Shown: piece by piece, positions 8,330-16,532 of the stretch
Numbering within the stretch: position 1 is the first letter of the stretch
Layout: each line of letters starts with the position of its first letter
DNA from: Hymenobacter sp. BT18
Lineage (GTDB): Bacteria > Bacteroidota > Bacteroidia > Cytophagales > Hymenobacteraceae
Assembly: GCF_012273015.1 (NCBI RefSeq)
Contig: NZ_CP050954.1
Location: 992,001 to 1,056,000 of the forward strand
DNA length: 64,000 nt
Direction of reading: 5' to 3'
Program-made: the position numbers and the translations under genes
The notes under the pieces: model-generated
Database searches by the model: none
What the model was told of the DNA's origin: nothing
The model's input: the letters and a program-made list of their open reading frames with translations, nothing else

Positions 8330-8929
8330 ATGAACGACCCCGAAATCCGTGTGCTATTGTACCCGCTACTGCAGGGCGGCCTGTACGTAGATGAGCTGCC
8401 CACCGGCACCACCCGCGCCGATGTGGTGCACATCACGGAGCATTTCATGCACGGCTACGAGCTAAAAGGCGACGCCGACACCCTGCAACGCGTGGCCAAG
8501 CAGCTGCCCTGCTACGCCAAGGCCTACGATTTCGTCACCTTCGTGGTCACCGAAAAGCACGTACCCAAGCTGCGGCCCTTGCTGCCGGAGTGGGTGGGCA
8601 TTCAGGTTGCCACGGCCGAGGGCTTGCGCACGGAACGCCCGGCCTTATACAATGCCACCGTGGAGCGGCCGGCCGTAGCGGCCCTGCTGCGTCACAGCGA
8701 GGTGCAGCAGTACCTGCTGGCGCGGGGGCTACCCGGCGTGAGCACCCTGCGCCGCCGCGAAGTGCTTAGCTTCCTGCGCACCACCCGCCTCGTTTCCCTC
8801 GCCGACCTGGCCCAGCATGTGCGCGAGCGGCTGATGGGCCGCATGGACGAGCGGCTGGCCGTGCGGGCCGAGCGCAAAGCCGAGCGGGAACGAATAGCCA
8901 GCCGCCGCCGTCGCAAGCCAAAGAAGTAA
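8330..8929 (+). CDS. sce7726 family protein (PD-(D/E)XK nuclease-like)
   Basis: 199 aa starting at the ATG in MNDPEIRVLLYPLL; an in-frame TTG at 8309 is less likely. The family pattern is clear: VDELPTGTTRADVVHITEHF, then HGYELKGDADTLQRV, then a Gln/Tyr helix (KQLPCYAKAYDFVTFVVTEKH). The Asp in RADVV and the E-x-K of YELKGDADTL match the acidic and lysine residues of PD-(D/E)XK nucleases. The C-terminal 60 residues are strongly basic (RMDERLAVRAERKAERERI...) and could bind DNA. Its role is not established; related genes are often accessory or defence-associated, but no partner gene is adjacent. Confidence 0.75.
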   Translation: MNDPEIRVLLYPLLQGGLYVDELPTGTTRADVVHITEHFMHGYELKGDADTLQRVAKQLPCYAKAYDFVTFVVTEKHVPKLRPLLPEWVGIQVATAEGLRTERPALYNATVERPAVAALLRHSEVQQYLLARGLPGVSTLRRREVLSFLRTTRLVSLADLAQHVRERLMGRMDERLAVRAERKAERERIASRRRRKPKK

Positions 8930-8959
8930 GGGAGCCGTTGTCTGCTCTATGTCCTCTTC

Positions 8960-9046
8960 TGTCATCCTGAGCGGAGCGAAGGACCTTATCCCGCTAGAAC
9001 AAGTCGTTCACACGGGATAAGGTCCTTCGCTCCGCTCAGGATGACA
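8960..9046. repeat. Palindromic intergenic repeat, family A (GTCATCCTGAGC), copy 2
   Basis: The arms read TGTCATCCTGAGCGGAGCGA then AGGACCTTATCCCG, and the mirror CGGGATAAGGTCCTTCGC then TCCGCTCAGGATGACA: nearly perfect 34-bp arms around a short loop. As with copy 1, it sits between convergent genes. Confidence 0.85.
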
Positions 9047-9073
9047 CTGCCTTAAGTATATGCTATCCTCACC

Positions 9074-10975
9074 CTACAGCGTCTTCGTGAAGCCTACTTT
9101 GATTTTGAGCTGGAAGTCGCTAATGACCTTGAAGATTTCCTTGAGCGTGACTTGCTCTACCTGAGTCAGCACACTGGGGTCGAGGTAATTGGTGGGGGCG
9201 GTGCGGTCGTCCATGAGCTGCTTGGCCTGCTTTTTCAGGCGCATAGCCATCAGGTAGTAGTAGGCTTGGAGCAACTCTTGGTATTCCTTCTCGCTGAACA
9301 CGCCCTGCTGGCGCAGCAGCGTAAGCCGCTCCCCGGTATTGGTGCCGGCCACCTGGTGGCGCAAGGCGTACACCCGCACCAGGTCCACGATGGGCGTCAT
9401 CGTCTTCTTGAGGTCGAATACCTGCTGGGTGCCCTGGGCGAAGGTGCGGAAGTTGCGGAAGAAGGTAAGCGGGGGCTCGTACTGCAGGGCATTTTTGGCC
9501 ATGAAGTAGAAAAACCGGTCCTGGGGGCCGCGCAGCTCCTCGTGCAGGTACGCTTGCAGCTCCTGCATAATAGGTTCTTCGCCGTAGAGGTAGCGGCAGT
9601 CGAAGAAAGTGGAGAACTGCATCACCGTTTCGGGGTTCGACTCGGTCATCCACTGCTGGTAGTTGCGCTTCCAGTGCGAGAGGGAATGCGTCCACTTGGG
9701 GTTTTTGGCCATGAAGCCGCCCGTGCAGAAGTGCAGCCCGATGTGGTTGAGCTGGTCGGAAACGGCGGTGGCAAAGCGCAGAAAGTAGGCGCGCACCAGC
9801 TCCCGCTGCTCATTGGCCTTGTCTTCGTAGATGATGGCGTTGTCTTGGTCCGTGAGTAGGGTTTGCTCCTTGCGCCCTTCGCTGCCCAGCACCATAAACA
9901 CGAACTTGGCCGGGGCCGGACCATGCTCGGCCAGCACGCCCTCAATCACCTTCACGGCAATGGTATCGGCCACGGTGGTGATGACCTGGTTCACAATTTC
10001 GGCCTTCACGCCCCGGCTCAGCAGCTGGTTCACGATGTCGGGCACCATCTCCCAGCGGCGCTTCAGCTCCCGGTTGCTTTCGGCCAGCTTCACGGCCTGA
10101 ATAAACATAAACGGCGACTGGGCCAGATCCGAAAGGAGCTTGTTGCGGCTCAGGAAGCCCAGCACCTCCTCGCCCCGCTTCACCAGTAGGTAGCGGGTTT
10201 TGGTCTGGAACATCAGCAGGATGGCCTCATACACGTAGGCCTCGGCGCGGATGGATACCAGCGGCGTGGCCATAATATCGGCTACGGGCTGGCTAGCCGA
10301 CAGCTGACGGGCTACTACCTGGTCGCGCAGGGTCATGTCGGTCACGTAGCCCTGCACGGAGTCGGCTTCATCGGTCACAAACAGGCAGCTCACGCGGCCG
10401 GCCTTCATGCGCTGGGCGGCCTCGAAGATGGGCGTGTTGGCGGGGCAGGCCACAATGGCGCGGGTTTCCAACGTTTCGATGCGGCGGGAAAACAGCTGGT
10501 CGGCGGCAATGAAGTTTTCCTCGGGTGCGGGCGCAGGCTTCACGAAGTGGGCGTACTCGTCGTTGAGCATCCGCTCCCCGTAGCGTGCCGTGAAGAAGTG
10601 AAAGAACTCCTGGTAGGCCAGGCACAGCCCCCGGAAGTCGCGGCGGGGCAAAGCCAACACGCGGGTGCCTTTGCGCGCCACCACCGTGCGGATGGAGCGT
10701 TTTTTATTCAGCAGAATAGACATGCCCCCGTAGCAGGTGCCCGGCCCGTATTCTTCGGGCAGGCGGTGGTTTTGCTCACTGTCGTAGAAAAACGTGTCGT
10801 AAGCACCCTCCACGATGATGTCCAGCCCCCGCAGCTTCGACACATCCTGCTGATAAATCAGGGCTTCCTTGGTGTGCGTCACTTCCTGCAGCAGCCCCAC
10901 CACCCCGCTCAGCACATCTTCGGGCAGCAAGCTGAACGGCGCCACAGTTTTCAGAAAGGCAAGGCGGTTTTCCAT
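9074..10975 (-). CDS. cNMP-binding / CBS / DUF294 putative nucleotidyltransferase protein
   Basis: 633-aa cytoplasmic signalling protein with four modules. Residues about 10-130 form a cyclic-nucleotide-binding-like domain (FSLLPEDVLSGVVGLLQE...). Residues about 165-285 form a CBS pair (ACPANTPIFEAAQRMKAGRVSCLFV and MATPLVSIRAEAYVYEAILLM). Residues about 290-450 are the DUF294 nucleotidyltransferase with the GlnD-like motif MVLGSEGRKEQTLLTDQDNA. A DUF294 C-terminal helical domain ends the protein. Such proteins are thought to transfer nucleotides in response to adenylate or cyclic-nucleotide levels; the target is unknown. A DnaQ-like exonuclease lies upstream on the same strand, a common neighbour as I recall it. 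Confidence 0.88.
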   Translation of the reverse strand: MENRLAFLKTVAPFSLLPEDVLSGVVGLLQEVTHTKEALIYQQDVSKLRGLDIIVEGAYDTFFYDSEQNHRLPEEYGPGTCYGGMSILLNKKRSIRTVVARKGTRVLALPRRDFRGLCLAYQEFFHFFTARYGERMLNDEYAHFVKPAPAPEENFIAADQLFSRRIETLETRAIVACPANTPIFEAAQRMKAGRVSCLFVTDEADSVQGYVTDMTLRDQVVARQLSASQPVADIMATPLVSIRAEAYVYEAILLMFQTKTRYLLVKRGEEVLGFLSRNKLLSDLAQSPFMFIQAVKLAESNRELKRRWEMVPDIVNQLLSRGVKAEIVNQVITTVADTIAVKVIEGVLAEHGPAPAKFVFMVLGSEGRKEQTLLTDQDNAIIYEDKANEQRELVRAYFLRFATAVSDQLNHIGLHFCTGGFMAKNPKWTHSLSHWKRNYQQWMTESNPETVMQFSTFFDCRYLYGEEPIMQELQAYLHEELRGPQDRFFYFMAKNALQYEPPLTFFRNFRTFAQGTQQVFDLKKTMTPIVDLVRVYALRHQVAGTNTGERLTLLRQQGVFSEKEYQELLQAYYYLMAMRLKKQAKQLMDDRTAPTNYLDPSVLTQVEQVTLKEIFKVISDFQLKIKVGFTKTL

Positions 10976-11036
10976 GGGACGGTTGTCAGTTGATAGTTGT
11001 CAGTTGTCAGAGGATCTGGACAGCTACTACATAGGC

Positions 11037-11133
11037 GTCATGCTGAGCGAAGTCGAAGTATCTCTCCCGCAATGGTAACTACTGAAGCCAGCACAACGGA
11101 GCGGTAGAGATGCTTCGACAAGCTCAGCATGAC
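11037..11133. repeat. Palindromic intergenic repeat, family B (GTCATGCTGAGC), copy 1
   Basis: The arms GTCATGCTGAGCGAAGTCGA and the complementary TTCGACAAGCTCAGCATGAC enclose a variable middle with GCGGTAGAGATG. It separates two genes on the minus strand. Just to the left (10982-11010) is a short stutter of GTTGTCAGTTG units. Confidence 0.85.
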
Positions 11134-11166
11134 AATACTCAAAAACACTACAAACCAGCCACTACC

Positions 11167-11844
11167 CTACGCAAACCAAAACGCGGCCTGCTGCAGGAAG
11201 CGCCGCAGCCAGGGCGTGGGTTCTTCGGGAATTTCCAGGCGGGGAGCCCGCGCTACCATGTCGTCGGTGAGCAGGCCACGCTGGCGCAGGGCGAAAAAGC
11301 AGCGGGCCGTGGCATCGGCATCAGCCCAGGCATCGTGGGCACTTTCCAGGGGCTCCCCGAACAGGCGTTGGTACAGGTCGCCGAGGCGGCGGTTGGCCAG
11401 CGCGGTAGCCTCCGGGCTGTCGTTGGCGGCCAGCTGCATGGTGCAGAACGTGGGCAGCTCGCGCAGGGGGTTGGGCAAACCCGCCCGGTGGAACTCAACG
11501 CCCAGCATATGAAAGTCGAGCCGGATGTAGTGGCCCACCACCAGGGGCTGGTAGGTGCGCAGGTCGCGTAGCAGCTCCTCCAGCACCGGGCGCGGCTCGT
11601 GGCCCTGCGCCGCCAGAAACGCCGGACTCAGCCCGTGAATAGCCTCCGACGACGCCTGCATACTGCCTACCGGAATCTGCAGGTAGTAGTTGGCCGATTT
11701 GACCAGCTCCCCTTCTTTGGTGTATACTGCCCAAGCCACCTGCGCTACGTGCGGCCAGTTGCGCCCGGCTGCCGCGTACGGCCGCGTCCAGCGGCGCGGC
11801 AGCCCCGTGGTTTCGGTATCCACAAACAAGAGGTAGTCTCGCAC
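11167..11844 (-). CDS. DnaQ-like 3'-5' exonuclease (DEDDh)
   Basis: 225-aa exonuclease of the DNA polymerase III epsilon-subunit type. The DEDDh residues are visible: FVDTETTGLP (first Asp and Glu, about residues 8-12), VGHYIRLDFHMLGVEF (second Asp), and SAHDAWADADATARCFFAL (His and final Asp). There is no polymerase-binding extension or GIY-YIG domain, so it may be a stand-alone repair or trimming nuclease rather than the replicative proofreader. It starts 22 bp after the LacI gene on the same strand and may share its transcript. Confidence 0.85.
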   Translation of the reverse strand: MRDYLLFVDTETTGLPRRWTRPYAAAGRNWPHVAQVAWAVYTKEGELVKSANYYLQIPVGSMQASSEAIHGLSPAFLAAQGHEPRPVLEELLRDLRTYQPLVVGHYIRLDFHMLGVEFHRAGLPNPLRELPTFCTMQLAANDSPEATALANRRLGDLYQRLFGEPLESAHDAWADADATARCFFALRQRGLLTDDMVARAPRLEIPEEPTPWLRRFLQQAAFWFA

Positions 11845-11866
11845 GGTGCAGAAGCCTGGGGCCGGG

Positions 11867-12934
11867 TTACTTGGGCTTGGCGCCGTGCAACGACGATTCG
11901 CGCACGAACAGTTCCGGCTGCAGCACCACCTGCCGCTGGGTATAGGCCCCGCCCGCCGAGTCTATCAGCTCCAGAAACAAGCGCACGGTAGCCTGGCCCA
12001 TTTCCTCGCAGCGCTGATCCACCGACGTAAGCATGGGCTCGGTGATGGACGTGAAGGCCTCGTTGCTGAAGCCAGCCAGGGCAATATCCTGGGGCACGCG
12101 CAGCCCCTGGCGCTTTACTTCCTGCAAGGCCCCCAGCACCGAGGAGTCACCAGCCGAGAAGACGGCGTCGGGCGGGTTGGGCAAGGCCAGCAGGCGGCGC
12201 ATGGCGTCAGCGCCTTCCTCCATGGTCATATCCGAGTACACAATCAGCTCCTCGTCCTGGGGCAGGCCGGCATCGTGCAGGGCATCGAGGTAGCCTTGCC
12301 GACGATTGCGGTAGATGTTGAGGTGCTGCAGGCCGGCGAAGTGGGCAATGCGTCGGCAGCCCTGGTCAATCAGGTGCTTGGTAGATTGGTAGCCGCCTTT
12401 CCAGTCGTTGAGCACCACGGAGTTCACGGCATCATTGTCCATGGTCCGGTCGAAAAACACCAGCGGAATACCGCGCTTGCGCACTTTCTCAAAGTGACGG
12501 AAGTCGTTGGTGGTGCGGGCTACCGACACGAGAATACCAGCTACCTGGGCACTGAGCAGGGTTTCGATGTTCTTCCGCTCGTGGGCCGCATCCTCGTTCG
12601 ATTGGCAGATGATGACGCTGAAGCCGGCCTTGCTGGCCGCGCTTTCAATGCCGTGCACCACCGACGGGAAGAACCGTCCTTCTATATAAGGCACTATCAC
12701 GCCCAGCAGCTTGCTTTTGCCTTTGCGCAGGGCAGCCGCCAGGTGGTTGGGCTGGTAGTTGAGCTTTTTGGCCAGCTTCTGCACCTTTTGCTTGGTGGCC
12801 GGCCCGATGCTGTGGTGGTCGGACAGTGCGCGCGAAATCGTGGTCATGGACACGCCCAGCTCCCGGGCCAGGTCGGCCATGGAAACGGGGGTGGTAGGCG
12901 GCGGGAGTTGCTCCTGTTTAGCGCGTGGGGCCAT
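11867..12934 (-). CDS. LacI-family transcriptional regulator, probable arabinan/arabinose regulator
   Basis: 355-aa DNA-binding repressor. The N-terminal helix-turn-helix is VSMADLARELGVSMTTISRA (about 17-36), followed by the minor-groove hinge region NYQPNHLAAALRKGKS and a periplasmic-binding-like sensor domain (LLGVIVPYIEGRFFPSVVHGIE, FDRTMDNDAVNSVV, PDAVFSAGDSSVLGAL). It is divergent from a GH43 arabinanase gene, and the 268-bp space between them holds an operator-like palindrome. Similar palindromes recur at transketolase, the lectin, mutarotase and susC. I infer that it represses these genes and that an arabinose-related sugar or sugar phosphate releases it. Ligand and true targets are untested. 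Confidence 0.85.
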   Translation of the reverse strand: MAPRAKQEQLPPPTTPVSMADLARELGVSMTTISRALSDHHSIGPATKQKVQKLAKKLNYQPNHLAAALRKGKSKLLGVIVPYIEGRFFPSVVHGIESAASKAGFSVIICQSNEDAAHERKNIETLLSAQVAGILVSVARTTNDFRHFEKVRKRGIPLVFFDRTMDNDAVNSVVLNDWKGGYQSTKHLIDQGCRRIAHFAGLQHLNIYRNRRQGYLDALHDAGLPQDEELIVYSDMTMEEGADAMRRLLALPNPPDAVFSAGDSSVLGALQEVKRQGLRVPQDIALAGFSNEAFTSITEPMLTSVDQRCEEMGQATVRLFLELIDSAGGAYTQRQVVLQPELFVRESSLHGAKPK

Positions 12935-13167
12935 AAAACAAAGGATGCGTGCGGTAAGGCAGAAGTGAAAAGAGTCCTCGGAGAGGGAATGTTAGCGCGG
13001 CTGATAACCGGCCGTAGGAAAGGCAGAGAAGCTATGCCGACACGGAAAGATAGCCGGCAAAGATACATTTCCCGGCAACGTGTGTGCGGATGGCTCCAAC
13101 CAGGACATGTCAGAAAAAATGAGGGCTGCTCGTGCTTGGTGTGGTGAATTTAGGTAACTAGCAAGAC

Positions 13168-13187
13168 TTACACAATCGTTTATGTAA
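13168..13187. promoter_or_regulatory. Putative LacI-type operator, GH43/lacI intergenic region
   Basis: TTACACAATCGTTTATGTAA is an imperfect palindrome centred on CG at 13177-13178. It ends 15 bp before the GH43 ATG, a position suited to repression, and lies within the divergent promoter region of the regulator gene. Confidence 0.65.
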
Positions 13188-13202
13188 TTCCCGCACATTT
13201 TC

Positions 13203-14186
13203 ATGCAAAAACTCCTGCTTTCTTTCTTGCTGCTCCTGAGTAGCGCCGCCGCGTGGGCCCAAACCCCGCCCCGCATTCCGGCCCACGACCCGGTGATGAT
13301 CCGGCAAGACAACCGCTACTACCTGTTCTGCACCGGCCGGGGCATTGCGGTGTGGTCGTCCAGTGATATGAAAAGCTGGCAGCCCGAGCCGGCCGTGTTT
13401 GCTGAGGCGCCGGCCTGGGCCACAGCGGCCGTGCCCGGCTTCCGCGGCAACCACATCTGGGCCCCCGATATTTCCTTCCACCACGGCCAGTACAGCCTGT
13501 TTTACTCGATTTCGGCCTTCGGCAAGAACACCTCCTGCATCGGGCTGGCGACGAATACCACCCTCAACCCCAAGGACCCGAAGTACAAGTGGGTAGACCA
13601 CGGGCGCGTGCTGCAGTCGGTGCCGGGGCGGGATATGTGGAACGCCATTGACCCCAACTTAGTGCGCGACGCGGCCGGTACGCCCTGGCTCACGTTTGGC
13701 TCGTTCTGGAACGGCATCAAGCTGGTAAAGCTGCGCCCCGACCTGACGGCCCCCGCCCAGCCCGAGCAGTGGCAGACGCTGGCCAGTCGCCCCCGCACTG
13801 CTCAGTTGGCCGACTCTCTGCCCGGCGATGGCGCCATTGAAGCCCCGTTCATCTTCCAGAAAAACGGCTTTTACTACCTGTTCACCTCGTTCGACTACTG
13901 CTGCCGCGGCGTGGAGAGTACCTACAAAATCATGGTGGGTCGCTCCAAAACCCTGACCGGCCCCTACCTCGACCGCGCCAACGTGCCCCTCACCCAGGGC
14001 GGCGGCACCCTAGTGCTGGCCGGCGACCAGAACTGGTTTGGCCTGGGCCACAACGCCGTCGTAACCTTCGATAAGACCGATTACCTGGTGTTTCACGCCT
14101 ACGACGCCGCCGACCAGGGCCACCCCAAGCTACGCGTGGAAAAGCTGGGCTGGGACTCCGCCGGCTGGCCTGTGGTGAAACCGTAA
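13203..14186 (+). CDS. GH43 arabinanase (arabinan endo-1,5-alpha-L-arabinosidase type)
   Basis: 327-aa exported five-bladed beta-propeller hydrolase. The signal peptide MQKLLLSFLLLLSSAAAWAQ is followed by the three GH43 carboxylates: Asp29 in PAHDPVM (general base), Asp about 150 in NAIDPNL (pKa modulator) and Glu about 213 in GAIEAPFI (general acid). FDYCCRGVESTYKIMVGRS is typical of alpha-1,5-arabinanases. There is no lectin or sorting tail, so it is probably periplasmic. It is divergent from the LacI gene behind a putative operator, and transketolase follows after a second operator. Confidence 0.85.
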   Translation: MQKLLLSFLLLLSSAAAWAQTPPRIPAHDPVMIRQDNRYYLFCTGRGIAVWSSSDMKSWQPEPAVFAEAPAWATAAVPGFRGNHIWAPDISFHHGQYSLFYSISAFGKNTSCIGLATNTTLNPKDPKYKWVDHGRVLQSVPGRDMWNAIDPNLVRDAAGTPWLTFGSFWNGIKLVKLRPDLTAPAQPEQWQTLASRPRTAQLADSLPGDGAIEAPFIFQKNGFYYLFTSFDYCCRGVESTYKIMVGRSKTLTGPYLDRANVPLTQGGGTLVLAGDQNWFGLGHNAVVTFDKTDYLVFHAYDAADQGHPKLRVEKLGWDSAGWPVVKP

Positions 14187-14204
14187 AAGGCAGCTTTTGC
14201 GGAT

Positions 14205-14232
14205 TTCTATACACAATCGATTGTGTATAGAA
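14205..14232. promoter_or_regulatory. 28-bp perfect palindromic LacI-type operator ahead of transketolase
   Basis: Perfect 28-bp palindrome with core ACACAATCGATTGTGT centred on CG at 14218-14219, the most symmetrical of the eight candidate sites. Its right half overlaps the putative -33 element of the transketolase promoter, so bound repressor would block transcription. Confidence 0.75.
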
Positions 14233-14249
14233 GTAAAATTCTTACTTTG
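14221..14249 (+). promoter_or_regulatory. Putative transketolase promoter
   Basis: TTG at 14221-14223 (inside the operator) and TACTTTG at 14243-14249, spaced 19 bp, resemble the Bacteroidota -33/-7 elements. The mutarotase promoter has the same arrangement. Confidence 0.5.
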
Positions 14250-14315
14250 CTGCCCCATGAGCTGCTCCCCAGCCATTCGGCTTCCTCTTGTATCCGTTAA
14301 CTCTTGATCTGCCCT

Positions 14316-16367
14316 ATGGCCGCCCCCATTCTCTCACTCGACGAGCTTAGCGTCACTACCCTCCGTTTGCTGTCCGTAGATGCCGTGCAGCAAGCCAACT
14401 CCGGTCACCCCGGCCTGCCGCTGGGCGCGGCGCCCATGGCCTACGTGTTGTTTTCGCGCTTTCTGCGCTTCAATCCCCAGGACCCTAAATGGCCCAACCG
14501 GGACCGGTTCGTGTTGTCGGCGGGGCACGGCTCGGCGCTGCTCTACAGCCTGCTCCACTTATATGGCTACGATCTGAGCCTGGACGACGTGAAGGCCTTC
14601 CGGCAGCTGCACTCGCGCACGCCCGGCCACCCCGAGTCGAATATGACGCCGGGCGTGGAAGTAACCACGGGGCCGCTGGGGCAGGGTTTCGCCAACGGCG
14701 TGGGCATGGCCATGGCCGAGGCGTTTCTGGGCGCTACCTACAACAAGCCCGGGCACGAAGTCGTGGACCACTACACCTACGCCATTGTGAGCGACGGGGA
14801 CCTGATGGAGGGCATTGCGGCCGAAGCAGCTTCCCTGGCCGGTCACCTCAAGCTGGGCAAGCTCATCTACCTCTACGACGACAACGACATCTGCCTCGAC
14901 GGGCCCACCAACCTTTCCTACACCGAGGATGCCCTGGCCCGCTTTGAGGCTTACGGCTGGCACACCTCACGCGTGGCCGACGGCAACGACCTCGACGCCA
15001 TTGAGGCCGCCATTCGGGCCGCCCAGCAGGAAACCGCCCGGCCTTCGCTGATTTCCATCAAAACCATCATCGGCTACGGCAGCCCCGGTGAGGGCACCAG
15101 CAAAGTGCACGGCAGCCCGCTGGGGCCCGACAACCTGCGCAAGGCCAAGGAGTTTTTCGGCTGGGACCCGGCGCAGTCGTTCGTGGTGCCCGAGGACGTG
15201 CGCCGGCACATGCTGGAGCCCGGCCAGCGCGGCGCCGAGCTGCAGCAAGCCTGGAATGCGTCGTTTGTCCGCTACCAGCAGGAATTTGCGGCTGAAGCAG
15301 CGCAGTTCCAAACCTCATTTGCGGGTGAACTGCCGGCAGGCTGGGATGCGGAGCTGCCCGTTTTCACAGCGGCAGATGGCGCCCTGGCTACGCGCCAAGC
15401 CTCAGGCAAGGCCCTGAACGTGCTGAAAAAGACCGTTCCCTATCTGTTTGGCGGCTCGGCTGACCTGGCCTCGTCCAACGAAATGCCCACCAGCAGTGAC
15501 GTTAGCTTTCAGCCCGGGCAGTACCATTACAATAACGTGTGGTTTGGGGTACGCGAGCATGCCATGGGCGCGGCCCTGAACGGTATGTCGCACCACGGTG
15601 GGGTGCGCGTGTACGGCGGCACCTTCCTCACCTTCTCCGACTACATGCGCGGCGCCATTCGCCTCACGGCCCTGGCCGAGTCGGCCGTAACGTTCGTGTT
15701 TACCCACGACAGCATCGGGCTGGGCGAGGATGGGCCCACGCACCAGCCGGTGGAGCACGTGGCGGCTTTGCGCACTATTCCCAACATCATTGTGCTGCGC
15801 CCCGGCGATGCCAACGAGACCGTGGAAGCCTGGCGCGTGGCCATGACCAAGCCCAAGTCGCCGGTGGTGCTGATTTTGTCGCGCCAGAAGCTGCCGGTGC
15901 TCGACCAGAGTCAGTATGGCTCGGCCCGCGAAGGCGTAGCGAAGGGTGCGTACATTCTGAAGGAAGCCGAATCGGGTCAGCCCGAGCTGATTTTGCTGGC
16001 TACCGGCTCGGAAGTGTCGTTGGCCCTGGAAGCCCAGAAAGCCCTGGAAGCGGAAGGCCACGCCACCCGCGTGGTGAGCATGCCCAGCTGGGAGCTGTTT
16101 GAGCAGCAAGATAAAGCCTACCAGCGCCAGGTGCTGCCGCCCTCGGTGCGCAAGCGGGTTTCCATCGAAGCCGGCTCGCCTATGGGCTGGCACAAGTACG
16201 TCACCGACGAGGGTACCGTCATTGGTATCAACCGCTTCGGCGAGTCGGGGCCGGGCGAGGTGCTGATGGAGCTGTTTGGCTTTTCGGTGGAAAACGTGGT
16301 AGCCAAAGCCAAAGGCCTGCTGCAAGACGAGCCTGCCGAAACCGAGCCCAAGGAAGTGCTTTCCTAA
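14316..16367 (+). CDS. tkt: Transketolase
   Basis: Thiamine-diphosphate enzyme that moves two-carbon units between ketose and aldose phosphates in the pentose phosphate pathway. The 683-aa single chain contains all three domains: pyrophosphate-binding ([51 protein letters not shown]), pyrimidine-binding ([20 protein letters not shown]) and C-terminal ([18 protein letters not shown]). ATG 14316 is preferred to TTG 14304 because it leaves the normal N-terminus. A 17-codon frame (14257-14307) lies in the leader. Transaldolase is next, and the palindromic operator upstream ties the gene to arabinose-derived xylulose-5-phosphate. Confidence 0.93.
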   Translation: MAAPILSLDELSVTTLRLLSVDAVQQANSGHPGLPLGAAPMAYVLFSRFLRFNPQDPKWPNRDRFVLSAGHGSALLYSLLHLYGYDLSLDDVKAFRQLHSRTPGHPESNMTPGVEVTTGPLGQGFANGVGMAMAEAFLGATYNKPGHEVVDHYTYAIVSDGDLMEGIAAEAASLAGHLKLGKLIYLYDDNDICLDGPTNLSYTEDALARFEAYGWHTSRVADGNDLDAIEAAIRAAQQETARPSLISIKTIIGYGSPGEGTSKVHGSPLGPDNLRKAKEFFGWDPAQSFVVPEDVRRHMLEPGQRGAELQQAWNASFVRYQQEFAAEAAQFQTSFAGELPAGWDAELPVFTAADGALATRQASGKALNVLKKTVPYLFGGSADLASSNEMPTSSDVSFQPGQYHYNNVWFGVREHAMGAALNGMSHHGGVRVYGGTFLTFSDYMRGAIRLTALAESAVTFVFTHDSIGLGEDGPTHQPVEHVAALRTIPNIIVLRPGDANETVEAWRVAMTKPKSPVVLILSRQKLPVLDQSQYGSAREGVAKGAYILKEAESGQPELILLATGSEVSLALEAQKALEAEGHATRVVSMPSWELFEQQDKAYQRQVLPPSVRKRVSIEAGSPMGWHKYVTDEGTVIGINRFGESGPGEVLMELFGFSVENVVAKAKGLLQDEPAETEPKEVLS

Positions 16368-16381
16368 GCTGTAAGAACAGC

Positions 16382-16474
16382 GTCATGCTGAGCTTGTCGA
16401 AGCATCTCTACCTCTGGCTAATCAACAGCCGAACAACGAAGCGGTAGAGATGCTTCGGCTCCGCTCAGCATGAC
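16382..16474. repeat. Palindromic intergenic repeat, family B, copy 2
   Basis: The arms GTCATGCTGAGCTTGTCGAA and TTCGGCTCCGCTCAGCATGAC flank copies of AGCATCTCTACC / GGTAGAGATGCT. It lies between transketolase and transaldolase, inside a probable operon, so it does not have to act as a terminator. Confidence 0.85.
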
Positions 16475-16532
16475 AATCTTAGTTAGCTAATTTTTGAGCT
16501 GCCTTACTTCTACCCTTCCACTGACCATCCTC

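Noticed and set aside
11846..13147. Long plus-strand frame opposite the LacI gene
   Set aside because: Shadow of the regulator gene; its sequence has no domain and the minus strand has a clear helix-turn-helix and sensor domain.
14205..14232. Transposon end or attachment site
   Set aside because: The palindrome is short, recurs upstream of functionally linked genes, and is not accompanied by a recombinase or target duplication.
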